Below, in pieces: positions 47,201-57,825 of a stretch of DNA of 64,000 bases (positions within the stretch are counted from its first letter, which is position 1; every line of letters starts with the position of its first letter). The translations under genes and the position numbers were made by a program. The stretch is from contig OW203764.1 of NCBI GenBank assembly GCA_934045905.1, positions 22,997,109-23,061,108 of the forward strand. The letters run 5' to 3'. The DNA is from Leuctra nigra. Lineage: Eukaryota > Arthropoda > Insecta > Plecoptera > Leuctridae. The notes under the pieces are model-generated. The model saw nothing but the letters and a program-made list of their open reading frames with translations. It was not told the DNA's origin and made no database searches.

Positions 47201-49791
47201 GATCGACTTAAAGAATGTTCAGACAAAGAGTTCAGGAGGATGTTCAAGACAAAGTATACTACATAATTTAATTTTCGTAAATACTTGATTTTGTCAGAAG
47301 AAAATGGTGTAAATATTGCTCCTTGCACATTCTTTGCATAGATTTCTAATTTATTGTTTGTGGTTTGATATGGTTATTTAATACCAAAACATGTATGTAA
47401 CAAACTTGTCAAATTAACCTAGATACGCTCTGGAATTAACCTGCCTTTGTTCAGACCACGACGAGGGCTACTCGGTGAAGCACGTTGCATACGGCCGCTA
47501 CCTGCGCAACCACCGCCTGATCAACGAGATCTTCTCGGACGCGGTCGTGCCCGACGTGCGGTCGGTGGTGACGACGGCGCGGATGCAGGTGCTCAAGCGA
47601 CAGGTGCAGTCTCTCACGATGCACCAGAAGAAGCTGGAGGCTGAGCTGCAGCAGATCGAGGAGAAGTTCGAGTCGAAGAAGAGGAAGTTTGTCGAGAGCA
47701 GCGAGATCTTCCAGGAGGAGCTCAAGAAGGTTGGTTCAAGGTCCCAGTTCAGCGCCTCTGTTGGACCTTTTTTTAAACAATGTCGCAAGTGAAGGACTGT
47801 TACAGGTTAGGTAGACACTTCATATTTTTTTTCATAGGGTCTCCAAAAATGATACAGCAGGGGGACGTATTTGCTTATTGTAATTACAATGTAAAATTGT
47901 AATTTGTACTTTGCTGTTTAGTTTTTGGCCATTGGATTGGGTATATTCATTTTTACCTCACGTGACCCATGTCAAGTGTTTCCATTTTCAAGATATTACA
48001 TTAATGTGCCTCAATTCATTGGAATGTCAGTATCACTAATAAAATTTTGCAGGTGGATTGAGAAATTGTATTGAAAATAAAATTCACAAAAATGTGCATA
48101 TTACTAAAATAGTTTTTTTTTTATTAATTTTAATCTTTACTTTCCTTTGGCAACTAGTTTTTGTGTGGGATATTTGAATTTTCGGGCTCTAAATTTACGA
48201 GTCAATTGAGGAAATTGTTGTTTAATCTAGTCAATGCACAGAATTGATGTTATCGTAATCATGAGCATTCCTAGTTTGAATTGCTGTTGATGGAGAGCAT
48301 GGTCAGGAGTGTGATTCTGTTGCGCAGCATTGCGTGCGCGCCGTGGACGACGATGCGTTCCAGCGCCTGGTGGAGCGCCAGGTGGAGTTGCTGAGGAAGG
48401 AGCGCCTGGGCAAGACCGCCGAGGAGGCCAAGGCTCGAGCCATCGAGGAGCCGCCTCCGCCCGACACTCAGCCCCAAGCCGAGCCCGCCATCGAGGTGAC
48501 AATCTTATCTTATCACACAAATTCTTTCATTGATAACAACTGCAGCAAGCAAACCATGCAAATCTCAGAATCTGAATGACATGATCATAAAGTTGTAATC
48601 CTTGTGTTAGTGTACATACTAGATAGATTGTACCTCATTCAAATTTATTTCTCAATTTCCTAATGCAACTGCTGCTTATACCTACCTACTTATTTACATT
48701 TCTATCTGGGCCCTGCCTTCAATCATGAATCAATGTTTAACTGAGATATAGTAGTACATTCATAATGCGAGTTTTTTCTGATGTTATTAAGAGATTAAAC
48801 GTGTCTCCTGCGAAATGATTACTTCAACCCGTCTGTTGCAGGTTGCCCCGACCGCCAGCGTCCCCGGCCCCGTGGAGTTGCAGCCTCCTCCGCCGCAAGA
48901 AATTGCCACCCCCAAGCCGCCTCCCCCCACCTCGTTCCCTCGTCCCCCTGCCCCCACCCCCATGGTCGCGCCGCCCCCTGCGCAGTACCAGCAAATGCCC
49001 CCTCGGCCCCAGTACCCCCAGCAATACCCGCAGCAGGTGGCCCCCCAGCCGCAGGCATACTACCCTCCCTACCCTCCCAACAACCAGCAGCACCCGTACT
49101 ACCAGCCGTATCCGCAGCAACCGCAGTATCCGCCCACGCAGCCGGGCATGCCACCGAGACACTTTGTTTCTCAAGGGCCGGATAATATGCAGCAGGTGAG
49201 TGGGCAATACGTGCTAACTTGATTCTATAAATATTGTGAACATCACTTAGCTAGGTACCTATTTTATTTTATTTACATATGTAAAACACAATGTAATGTT
49301 GTGTTTTATTGCTACTTGCTAGTCAGTAGTCAGTAGTCACTGATAGATTTTTTATGTATACATATCATGTGTTAGATTCCATATTCAGATTGCTGTATTA
49401 CTGACAATAGGCATGACAATTCAATTCCCTCAAGTATTGTTTGCTAATAGTTGACCAAACCTCACTGCGCATATGGCCCTTATAATTGGCAAGTAAACTG
49501 TAATGTAACCACAACTAGGTACTTGGTAGTAATTAAAGACTGAGTTCAGAAAGGGGTGCTCTAGATGTCCATTAACCGGGGTTTGTTTGTTTTGTACAGG
49601 GTCCTGGCTTTGCACCCCCCGGCCCACAACACGAGGGTCCCCAGATGATGGAGGAAGTGGCCCCTGCTCAGACCATGACCACCGACCCCCCGGCCCCCTC
49701 GGCCGAGCTGGCCCCCACCCCCGAGGCGGCAGCCCCCGAGGTCCCACCGGAGCACAGGCCCGAGGAGCAGATGACGAAGGACGGAGAGTAG
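35291..49791 (+). CDS. SMARCE1: SMARCE1/BAF57 (Drosophila BAP111, dalao), SWI/SNF subunit, complete
   Basis: SMARCE1 is the HMG-box subunit of metazoan SWI/SNF (BAF/BAP) chromatin remodellers in the nucleus. Coding exons: 35291-35354, 37631-37675, 41376-41422, 42052-42123, 42471-42677, then 44846-44921 or 45401-45476, 46665-46772, 47455-47729, 48328-48495, 48842-49195, 49600-49791. With one 76-nt exon the sum is 1608 nt (535 aa) and all phases agree. Residues about 86-165 hold the HMG box ([32 protein letters not shown]). Then come [19 protein letters not shown] and [20 protein letters not shown], the conserved BAF57 core, followed by a coiled coil (about 249-298). The tail is Pro/Gln-rich and disordered, unlike the acidic tail of human BAF57. 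ATG 35291 has no in-frame upstream start; an acceptor at 35279 or 35269 suggests a 5' non-coding exon. The 45-nt exon 37631-37675 could be skipped without frame change. Confidence 0.96.
35793..36708. mobile_element. middle MITE of the nest, TGTCGTTTTCGGCTGG ends
   Basis: Second copy of the family at 23491-23940, flanked by TTA on both sides and inserted in the outer MITE. It is itself interrupted at 35880-36326; removing that insertion leaves about 460 bp that align end to end with copy 1. Confidence 0.85.
35880..36326. mobile_element. innermost hAT-like MITE of the nest
   Basis: CAAGGTCCACTAAATCT at 35880 pairs with its complement ending at 36326. The 8-bp word GTGTTGCC flanks both sides (35872-35879 and 36327-36334), a clean hAT-type duplication. 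The 447-bp interior has repeated AGCGGAAGT-type words and no coding. Confidence 0.9.
38095..38310. mobile_element. 216-bp MITE, GTACAC family
   Basis: Starts GTACACCCAACAAATCATAA and ends with the complement (GTGTAC). It contains the family core ACAATCAATCCTTGTTA and ATGAAATCAGAGCTCA. Same family as 38538, 52216 and 60122; distant relatives at 46898 and 55409. Confidence 0.8.
38538..38754. mobile_element. 217-bp MITE, GTACAC family
   Basis: GTACACTCCCCCAAATAATA at 38538 with the complement ending at 38754. Core as in the copy at 38095, 228 bp away in the same orientation, but with clearly different ends. Confidence 0.8.
38825..39535. mobile_element. hAT-like element related to 19544-20286, right end lost
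   Basis: Begins CATAGGCGTGCCCACG followed by a G run and GGCCCCCCCTAATGGGTCAG, like the copy at 19544. Later blocks also match (ACTGGAGTTGCTCA, TTTTTCATGAATTTCTAGG, TTGCGGGGCAAGGTGGGG). The expected right end is replaced by CTGTAAACCGATATGG, so the copy is truncated. Confidence 0.7.
40234..40351. mobile_element. 118-bp hairpin MITE
   Basis: GTACAGTGGCGGCA at 40234 pairs with TGCCGCCAGTGTAC ending at 40351. The centre contains CTCTCTCTG, ATAAACATGTTT and CAGAGAGAGA. A relative lies at 55622-55740. Confidence 0.7.
40601..41290. mobile_element. 690-bp TTAA-flanked palindromic element
   Basis: TTAAGGGGAATGTACACTGA at 40601 pairs with its complement ending at 41290. The inverted similarity continues inward almost to the centre (for example AAACATACATCCACCAAATT on the left, its complement on the right), giving arms of about 330 bp with small differences. 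TTAA at both ends resembles piggyBac target choice. Confidence 0.75.
42821..43251. mobile_element. 431-bp MITE, CAATAGGGAATTCTCC ends
   Basis: CAATAGGGAATTCTCCTCTA at 42821 pairs exactly over 21 bp with its complement ending at 43251. No coding. It lies in the SMARCE1 intron after the HMG-box exon, 25 bp from the next element. Confidence 0.75.
43276..44113. mobile_element. 838-bp element with GTAAATAATGG repeats and an ORF fragment
   Basis: Inverted ends match exactly over at least 41 bp (AATTGAAGGGCTCGGGGGTA, then AATAATGGTAAGTGACAT). The inner part of that end, GTAAATAATGGYAAGT, recurs inside near 43340, 43451 and 43872, an array of subterminal sites. An open stretch from about 43477 to a donor-like GATGAG|GTATGA at 43649 gives an N-terminal-like piece ([11 protein letters not shown], then after a frame change an acidic [16 protein letters not shown] block). 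This suggests a remnant of a transposase 5' exon. The family was not identified. Confidence 0.65.
44846..44921 (+). CDS. SMARCE1: SMARCE1 alternative exon A (76 nt)
   Basis: Acceptor CTTGCAG|GTG and donor GCGAG|GTAGGA bound 76 nt entered in phase 0 and left in phase 1. It encodes VFYNEAMRQ then [16 protein letters not shown]. It aligns without gaps to exon B (45401-45476) and to the corresponding part of human SMARCE1 (about 13 of 25 residues from memory). Either exon can follow 42677 and precede 46665; using both would add 152 nt and break the frame. Confidence 0.9.
45401..45476 (+). CDS. SMARCE1: SMARCE1 alternative exon B (76 nt)
   Basis: Acceptor CATGTTGCAG|CTA and donor CTCGTG|GTAAGT bound 76 nt with the same phases as exon A. 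It encodes LEYEKNLKV then [16 protein letters not shown], slightly closer to the human sequence (about 15 of 25) than exon A. The intron between A and B is 479 nt. Exon B has the stronger consensus donor and a better pyrimidine tract, so it may be the default form. Confidence 0.92.
46898..47114. mobile_element. 217-bp MITE, GTACAC family (diverged subfamily)
   Basis: GTACACTTGGCCAAACAAAA at 46898 with the complement ending at 47114. The core (TTTCAATGATAATAACAAGC) resembles that of the 38095 group but ends differ. A close copy lies at 55409-55625. Confidence 0.8.
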
Positions 49792-50597
49792 CGGCTACAT
49801 TCCCAAGTCAGAAACACTTTGGCTAGAAGTAGGATGTGACGTGTGAGCGTTTAAATGGATGATCTTTCACAAATAATTATAGAGATTATTATATTATGCA
49901 ATCACACTTGAAACTTTTAGTGTACCTATAACACTAGTTAGTTAGATGCATCAATGAGTAAATAACTAATGAGTAGGTATAAGGATTAAGGAATCATAAT
50001 TTTATAAATGTATTTTCCAAATGATAACTGTATGAACAAGAGATACCTATCTTTGGGATTCTTTTCTGTACCTTGAATGTTTGTTATTTCAGTTAGAATC
50101 CAAGCTTTTTCTTTATTAAACATAGGTATTTTAATTTTGTAATTATGTATTGTCATGGCTTACAGTCAGTAACATCATAAACTATTTATTTCCTATTCAG
50201 TCTTTAGGTGGATTTTCATATTCACTGAATCATTTGCCACACAACCGAGCTCTTTTGCAAATACCTAGCTACTTTACTACTACCTATGTACATTGCATTT
50301 TAAATTTTATAATAAACATAATATACGGTACAATTTATCGGCAATTCTTCTTTCACCCTTTCATACACTCTATTAATATGTAGTAGTTTATAATCATAGT
50401 TTATATATAGTTTATAATCTTGAGTACATTGCTGATTGGCAGAATTAATACCTCTCTAGGTAGGTATATGCATAAACATTCTATACAATGTCTATGGTAT
50501 ATGTAATTGTAATGTATCAATTCTTCATCTTGGAGCAGAAGTAAATTTTCTCGATTTTGACTTATTCAAACTTTTTTTATAAAGGATGAAGCCAGTG
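49792..50597. other. SMARCE1 3' untranslated region and spacer
   Basis: AT-rich. AATAAA at 50311 is a candidate poly(A) signal, giving a 3' UTR of roughly 530 bp; weaker ATTAAA lies near 50116. No other gene seen. Confidence 0.5.
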
Positions 50598-51910
50598 CCG
50601 GACTGGCTCGTCAGGGGCCTCGGCGGCTATTGTTACTATTTAAAAGTTTTTGGGAGAAAGCTGCCCACCAACGTGCCCCGCAGGGCGATTCTTAATTTTT
50701 ATAACTTTAAAATGGAATGTAAAAACAATTTGGTGATTTAAAAAGTTCATTTTTTCACAAGAAAAACATAACAGAAAGGCCCGCCAATTATGCACCGCAG
50801 GGCGGTTTTTGATTTTCTGTCATTCTTAAAATGATTTTGGGATTATGAAAACTTGTATTTTTTCAGAATGTGGCTAACAGAAAGAAAGTGAAGATAAATG
50901 TACCCACATTCTGCCCTGCCTGCAGGGATTATTTTCAATTTCAGTCACATTTAAAACGATTTTGCGATTATAAAAACGTGTATTATTTTGAGCGAAGAAG
51001 CTAACGAATTCAAATTAAAGAATGGACCCAGCCTGCCCCGCAGGGCGATTTTTGATCATTTGTATTTATTAAAGCGATTTGGGGATCTAAATATGTGTAT
51101 TTGGCTCCAAATGTCAAACACAAACTTAATAATGAAAATAATGGAAGATGTGACAAACCTGCCCCGCAGGGCGCTTTTTGGATTTTTGTTAATTTCCAAA
51201 CGATTTTGGGATTGTAAAATCGTTAATTTTACTTCAAAATGCCCAAATATCAGAGGCCCCCGCCAGCCCGGCAGGGCGCTTTTGAACTTTAATAATTTTT
51301 AATGTGTTTTTGGGATTGTACAAATGTTTAGGTATTTTGCTGCATAATGCCTAACACAAAGTTAATGAATACAAATTTCGCCTGCTAAACGCTTCTCAAA
51401 TTTTGTAGTAATTAAATAATTTTGGGATGTAAAAATGAGTATTGGTTGGGCTGCAAAATGACAACAAAAACATAAATATAATATAAAATGAATGTCTATA
51501 CTAAGAGGCCCCCAGACTGGCAAGCAGGACGTTTTTTTTAGATTTTTGTAATTTTCAATTGATTTTGGAATTGCAAAATTGTATACCTAAATGGCTTCAA
51601 AATGCTCAACATGCTGTTATTGGAAAAATCATTTAAATAGAAGAGGCCCCCAGCCTGCCCCGAAGAGCGCTTTTTGAATATTTGTAATTTTTAAATTGTT
51701 TTTGTGAATTTAAAAATGTTTATTTTGCTGCGAAATGTTCACCATATAGTTAATGGAAGATGGGTTTACATAGAAAAGGCCCCCAACCTACCACACAGGG
51801 CGCTTTTTTACTTCCATAGTATCTTTAAATGGATTTATTGATGATAAAATTTAAAAATGTATGTTATACACAATCTAGGGGCCTCAATAGCCAGGGGCCT
51901 CGGCGGCGAA
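50598..51910. repeat. degenerate ~120-bp tandem array with CCCCGCAGGGCG cores
   Basis: The word TGCCCCGCAGGGCGNTTTTT, or a decayed version of it, recurs near 50675, 50790, 50917, 51030, 51158, 51268, 51512, 51653 and 51790, about every 115-140 bp. Each is followed by TTTTGTAATTTTTAAA and TTTTGGGATTGTAAAA-type blocks. The array is bounded by a direct repeat, CAGGGGCCTCGGCGGC (50615-50630 and 51893-51908). The left edge reads CAGTGCCGGACTGGC, which looks like a transposon end; no matching right end was found. Confidence 0.75.
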
Positions 51911-51935
51911 TACATTACATTACAAATACATTATT

Positions 51936-52134
51936 TTCACTCCTGGACACTGAAATTGGCCCGCGGTCAATATTTAAGTGGCACTACGGCTAGTATTTAT
52001 TTAATTATTTAAAGTAATTTTCCGGCCCTAAGCTCACATTAGCCATCCGGTCTTTGTGCCAAAAAATTACATCAAAATAAGCTGTAGTGCCACTTGAACA
52101 TTGACCGCGGGCCAATTTCAGTATTCAGGAGTGT
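51936..52134. mobile_element. 199-bp hairpin MITE
   Basis: Inverted arms of about 55 bp with few mismatches; the core word TGAAATTGGCCCGCGGTCAA occurs on the left with its complement on the right. No coding. Confidence 0.75.
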
Positions 52135-52215
52135 ACCTATGTTGAAGTACTATTCCATTTCAAAATAACTGGTGTCACCATTACAAATAAGATTGGATGA
52201 AACTGAAAGCTATTT

Positions 52216-52433
52216 GTACACTCAACAAATGATAAAACGGTATTTGAAATAAATTGATTGGCAGAAAGAAATGTGGTGGCATCATCCGATGAAGTCTATG
52301 CTAACTTGTCATTTACCTCTAGTAGTTGAGCTCTGATTTCATTGATAATAACAAGGATTGATTGTCAAGGAACCTGACAGTAGCCAATCCATTTTGTTCA
52401 AATACCATTTTATGATTTGTTGGGTGTAAGTAC
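52216..52433. mobile_element. 218-bp MITE, GTACAC family
   Basis: GTACACTCAACAAATGATAA at 52216 with a slightly decayed complementary end near 52433. Core in the reverse orientation to the 38095 copy. It ends about 210 bp beyond the CTR1 stop codon. Confidence 0.8.
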
Positions 52434-52645
52434 ATACCAACTAGTACTAGTTTTTTTATAGATCCTGAAAGAGATCATTGAAATAGTCTTTTACCCCTCT
52501 ACATCTCAAGTTCAGACTTATTTCCTATACATATTTTGATAGTTAGTAGTTACAATTAGATTAATATAAAAATGTTTTAAATTTGTATAAATATAAATGT
52601 TATATACTCTCCTCTAAGAATGGAGTAGGCGTTGCATGGCAAGTG

Positions 52646-54150
52646 TCAATGGCAGTGCTCCGTGATGTCCACAATGGCCGACTTCTTCCACCCGACGAGG
52701 AAATAGCCGAGCGTGGCGCCGATGATCACAGCAAGACACAGCCATACGTTATACGTCATGAAGATTAACATCAGCATGTAGCTGAGGATCACTTGGACTG
52801 CGTGAAGTGATGTCTGGAGGAAGTGGGACGTATTGAACATTGTTGGTCTGAAATAGATGAGTCAAACATTGCAGACACACTTTTATAATCATAGAGTTGA
52901 AGATTTATCAAGTCTCCAAGAGAAATTTTAACAGATCGAGCCGCTTGTTGCTTTGATATATATTTGTCCTATCTATCTTTGATTTACAAAACACATTTTT
53001 TTTAGTTTTACTTTATTGAGCGTCATCACATAGTCTTATGGCACTTCTGTGTGTTTTTTTGTTTTTTTTGTTTTTTGGCTGCACTGCTCAGGCTAAACCG
53101 CACAACCAATTGATCTGAAATTTTGCACACATACTAACGTAATCTATGCGGACTCTGGGATCGTTTTTGAACGGGATCCTGTGATAGTTTAAAATTTAAA
53201 AAAAATATATCTTTCGATTGGTTGGTCCGATCAATTTGAAATTTTGCAAAGTCATTGCAACCAACATTGTGCCCCATCTTACAAAGTTTTAGCTAAATCC
53301 TCCCATTGGTTAAAATTTAACACCATCTTTCCTGTGATTTTTTAAATTTAAACTAGAACCGATTGACCGATCAACCTATAATTTCGCATGGTCTTTGGGA
53401 CCAACATTTTAGGTATTTTTGCCAATTTGAAGACTAATCTGTCGCTATTTTCAAAAGTTATTGTCATTTTAAAGACATTTTCTTGAAATATTTGAAAAAT
53501 GTATATGTACTAAATGTTCATCACTGCCTTCTGGATGCTTCAGTTCCAAGGCCTGTAGAGCAGCTGATTCTTGCAAACGCATATCAAATCGGACGAATGC
53601 TCGCTCATCAGCGCGTTACACTGAGCGGTTTCCTAGTTTTATAGAAGAGTGCGCCTTACTTGACTAGAACTTGATTTGTTGATGTTAAGCCTTCTGCTGT
53701 GATTGAAGTGACAGTAACTGTTGATTTTGTTTGCAGTCCATCAAATCTTCGTGTAAACAAATGTTCCCTGGAATATAAAATAACAATGTCATTTAGTCAC
53801 TGAAATGTATTGTTTCGAATTGAATTCTTCCAAGTTGTTTACATATTATCGCTCACCTAAAGTACTTGATGCATTCGTAAACCACCGCCATGCATATGAT
53901 GCCGAACATGGATCCGATGAGGGCTCCGACACTCGTGATGCGCCATCCGTCGAAGAGGACCGTCTCGCAGTAGCCGGTGTGAAACGTCATGCTCATCTGC
54001 ACAAACACTCATGTAGCAGCATTCTCACGTGTCATAGAGAGGAACAAGCGACGGCTTACCATGTGATCCATCATAGCGCATGGGTCGACGGGGTCTGGGT
54101 CAACGCAGTTGTGGCAGTGGGTCGTAGTATCCATGTCCATGCTATTCAGT
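52646..54150 (-). CDS. SLC31A1: high-affinity copper transporter 1, complete
   Basis: CTR1 imports Cu(I) as a trimer in the plasma membrane. Minus-strand exons: 54150-54060 (ATG at 54138-54140), 53996-53857, 53767-53660, 52847-52646; coding 531 nt, 176 aa, phases agree. The short extracellular N terminus has Met, His and Cys ligands (MDMD, HCHNC, MMDHM, MSMTFH). TM1 spans about 47-70; a cytosolic loop ([16 protein letters not shown]) follows. TM2 has the family motif MLIFM (MxxxM, Met136 and Met140) in [14 protein letters not shown]3 has GATLG (GxxxG, Gly153 and Gly157), and the protein ends in DITEHCH with the HCH copper motif. All key features are intact. The [12 protein letters not shown] segment is typical of arthropod members. 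An acceptor at 54151 points to an upstream 5' non-coding exon. A repeat of unknown class ends about 18 bp from the donor of exon 3. Confidence 0.96.
53033..53642 (+). mobile_element. interspersed repeat family, copy in CTR1 intron 3
   Basis: Runs from about TCTTATGGCACTTCTGTGTG to GCGGTTTCCTAGTTT. Matches 62330-62655 (GGGACCAA..ATTTTAGG, CGCGTTACAC) and, inverted, 25228-25870. Its ends are not sharply defined and no coding is seen. Confidence 0.6.
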
Positions 54151-54284
54151 CTGAACAATGTTTAAGCGTTAACTAGGAATACGCTGTCATTAACTTAATA
54201 CGCTGTTGCCGATCTGTTGACATCAATATCAGATAGATATTAGATATTGACTTTTATTGTATATTATGATTTGATAGTTTTTTT

Positions 54285-54560
54285 TGTGGGGCTTAACGTT
54301 GCACTGTTCTGCAGCGAGGCTAATGGCTACGGATGAATGATTATGATTGGGAGATGATCGTGAAGAGTAGGCAAGGATGGAAGGTGGGAAGGAGGCAGTC
54401 TTGGCCTATTATTAGGTTAGCTTCCCAACATTTGCCTGTCGACTGATGGAATACCACGAAAAAACCTCAAGTCAGGAAGGACGGCCGCGGGAATCAAACC
54501 CGGGCCTCCGGAATACAAGTTCGCAGAGCGTTACCATCTCAGCCATACCTGTTCCGTAAC
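54285..54560 (-). mobile_element. tRNA-derived SINE
   Basis: On the minus strand it starts with a tRNA-like head having an A box (TGGCTGAGATGGTAACG) and a B box (GGGTTTGATTCCC) about 35 bp apart, the internal RNA polymerase III promoter. The body follows (TTCGTGGTATTCCATCAG, GGCAAATGTTGGGAAG, CCTCCTTCCCACC, CAATCATAATCATTCATCCG) and ends in AACGTTAAGCCCCAC plus an A-rich tail. Partial copies lie at 8130-8215, 60600-60735 and 61912-62035. Confidence 0.8.
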
Positions 54561-55408
54561 ACATTTGATAGTGATGTACTTTGCAGTTATTTTGTTGTAC
54601 ATGCAATTTTGTTGAATATGTTTTGTTATCATTGATGACTTCTCTATAATTTTGTGTGATTAAAAATTATAAAAAATTGTTTCTGAAAATTGTAATGTCC
54701 ATCTAAAGTTTGCTTTTAAAGATAGCGTGTAGTAAATAGGTAGATATACAAGATATTTGAACTTGATCGTATCTTTATTTTGTTACTATTTGACAATTGG
54801 GACAACTAGATGAATTTAAATTTCACATATTTGGGAATTACCTACTACAAATAAGAATAATTGCTTGATGAATAAGCAAGTTGATGTGAAGGAGGTGCTA
54901 GGAATCAAACAATATGTCTTTTGACCGAGAGAAACTGCAAACAAACCTCAGTCAAGAAGACCCCAAGTCATTTTATTAATTATTTGAGTTGACTGAAAGT
55001 CTGAGAGCCACATTGTAAAACTAGTGTCTTTACAGCACATACACATTCTTTTTTTTAGACATTTTTTTTTTACCAACCAACAAAAAACAACGAGCGTGTA
55101 CCATAAAGACACCATACCTACCTAACTATTTGTTTTTCATTGTGTAGTAGATACTAACAGAATAAAAAAAACTTTAGAATTCACATTTCAATTAAATTTT
55201 GGACTAGGTGTAGGACAATTTGGGACGTAGTAATTTGGGATTACTTATTTACAATACATTTTCTTAATTGGTAGCTTAACAAAGAATAATGAAACTTATT
55301 TTATTTTGAACAATCACACAATCATTCTTTTCTATCTAAATTTTACATTTTCAGCGTTATAAATGCATTTCAATTTTCAATACATGAGGTGACCAGTGTC
55401 CAGTGTAG

Positions 55409-55625
55409 GTACACTCGGCTAAACAAAACTTGAACGTTGACCAAATTTGAATGACTGCTGGTCATGTCCCATAACCAATCAAAGCTTGTTATTGTCATTG
55501 AAATGTGAGGTCACCTACTAGAGAGAGACAATGAGATCGCTTAGACTGACTTCTGATGGTGCGATCTTACATTTATCAGCCAATCAGATTTATTGAACGT
55601 TCAAGTTTTGTTTGGCCAAGTGTAT
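55409..55625. mobile_element. 217-bp MITE, GTACAC family (diverged subfamily)
   Basis: GTACACTCGGCTAAACAAAA at 55409; close copy of 46898-47114 in the opposite orientation. It abuts the 119-bp hairpin element that follows. Confidence 0.8.
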
Positions 55626-55740
55626 AGTCAAGGAAATTAGATGGTTCAACTCCATCTCTCTCTGCTTCATATTATAAAACATGTTTATGTTATGGGTCAG
55701 AGAGAGACAGAGTATGAACCATCTAGTTTCCCTGACTGTA
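55622..55740. mobile_element. ~118-bp hairpin MITE
   Basis: TAGTCAAGGAAATTAGATGG on the left pairs with the complement ending near 55740. The centre (CTCTCTCTG, AAACATGTTT, CAGAGAGAGA) matches the element at 40234-40351. Confidence 0.7.
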
Positions 55741-56063
55741 CGTAGAAGCTACTGGAGATTTTTACGGAAGAAAACCTGAGGTCTTTGACCTCCCTGATAA
55801 TAGATAAAAGACCATGATCCCTGATGATAGATAAAATACTGATTTCGGGCATTATGAAAATTATAATCTCCAATCACAGACATCTGGGGCTGGATTCACA
55901 CCAGATCTGTTGTAACTTGTAATCTCTTGATTTTATCCTAAAATCACTGCGTTAATTGGAATGATACAAAAGATAGTAGCTATAATACCTACCTTGTGTT
56001 GTGTGGATATAGCCCCTGTATTCCTCATCCCCAAAGACAATGTTCAACATTATCCCAGGTATT

Positions 56064-56103
<40 letters not shown>

Positions 56104-57825
56104 GTGTGCAAATTATTTGTAGTTCTAAATAATTCTAGGACAACAATTTCTGAAAACATTTAAAAGTTTATCGGGCCTTTTAGAAGTAAAATGACAAATT
56201 GATTTGTAATATTTTGTGAAAATTCAATCTTGCTGTACAATTTTACTTCCAAATTCGATAAAAAAAAATATTTACAATATTGTATCTGCAATCTGATTTT
56301 CATCGGGGAGATATTGACAGAATGTGATGCTGATGACACAAAACAAAATATTAGCTTCCTGTAGGACCATGCTAAGAACGGAACATAACAATTTAATTAA
56401 AATAATATACAAATTATTATTAGTAGGTATTTCTGTACCTCTTAGGTTTAAGGCCCGATGCCCATTTCAATGATTCTTGAGGTGAGCTCAAAATCCTTTA
56501 ATTCTGCATTCAATCCAATCATATGTGTAATGGTGTCATGAGTCATTTTGTAATAGAATACTTCAATATATCTATAGTTGTTCGCTCGATCAAGTAGCAA
56601 ATTACAGAGCTTTATTACATGATTCCAAAAGGGTTCGACGCAAAATCGAGAAAATTGACAACGGGCCTTCTATATCTCTGGACCATAATTTAATATTATT
56701 TTTCATTAAGATAGGGATACAGCTTGGGTACATAGCAGCTACGACCCTGTCCCAAGACTTGATCTTATAATATTGTACATTTTAAAGCAACTGTAAGAAA
56801 AAAATAAAGAATCTGGGGAAAAAATCTGAGTTGCTATAGCGTGAAAAATCACTATTCTGTCAAGGGTCCAGAGTAGTTTTAATATTTGATAAATTATCTT
56901 CTTAGTAATTCAGTTGATTGATTGTAGATAACTTACCTATAATTTGAGCTGACAAGCGACCGGTACGAACTGAAGTCATCCACAGATTATAGGTCACTTA
57001 TATTGCTTATCAACTCAGTTCTAAGATAAGGTACCAACAAACAGTGGTAGCAGACGCATTTTTCACAGGTACAAGATATGACACCTGGTAGAATTAAAAA
57101 TCAAATCACAATGAATAGAAGATAGCTGTTATCGTTCTACGTGATTTTCATCATAAAAAACATGAATGTGCAAATTAAGAAATATATTATATTATATAAT
57201 ATAACTTATTATATTAACTTATTGTTTTGGATTTGTATCTGATTTCTTCCACTGGGTCAGCATCAGCAGTTTCATGGATGACCCAAAGAAGAAGGACTTT
57301 GGGTCAACACGCTGGACTGAAATGTAGGCTCTAGTTACTTACATTCTACTGAATGTTTGTTATAATATTGTGCTATTGGAAATTCTACGTATGTAAAAAT
57401 ACATATACTCTTCACCCAGGAGGGACGGCACCAGAGATGAACGAGCCAAAATTATCTCTTGCCCACCCTTTAATAACGAACTATGAATTTTTAAAAATTA
57501 CAAAAAATTACAAATTATATCCAATTCCAAACCGCATAGTAGGTAATTCTCCAAACTGATTTTTGAAGCTCAAAATTTGGGTTGATATTGGGCAAATTTG
57601 CTATAATACATAATTAAGCTATCTGTATTTTAATAGTCCGCAAACAGTCTGTAAAAAATAGTAAAAATTTATAATTTTCTTAATGAAGATTCGATCCCAG
57701 AAAAAAAAATCTTCTAAAAATGGCAGCCAATTTTATGATCCAGGAAAATGGCATGTTGTTGCTTACAGTAAAAGTGGCATGGTCTGCTCCTCAGTTTACT
57801 AGACAGTAACTGTATGTTGAGTGAG

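Noticed and set aside
48815..49207. Other long frames over the Pro-rich SMARCE1 exon on both strands
   Set aside because: They are GC-rich shadows; the SMARCE1 frame has matching splice phases at both ends.
50988..51302. A 104-codon frame with repeated LPRRAxF words
   Set aside because: The words are translations of the CCCCGCAGGGCG module of the degenerate tandem array.
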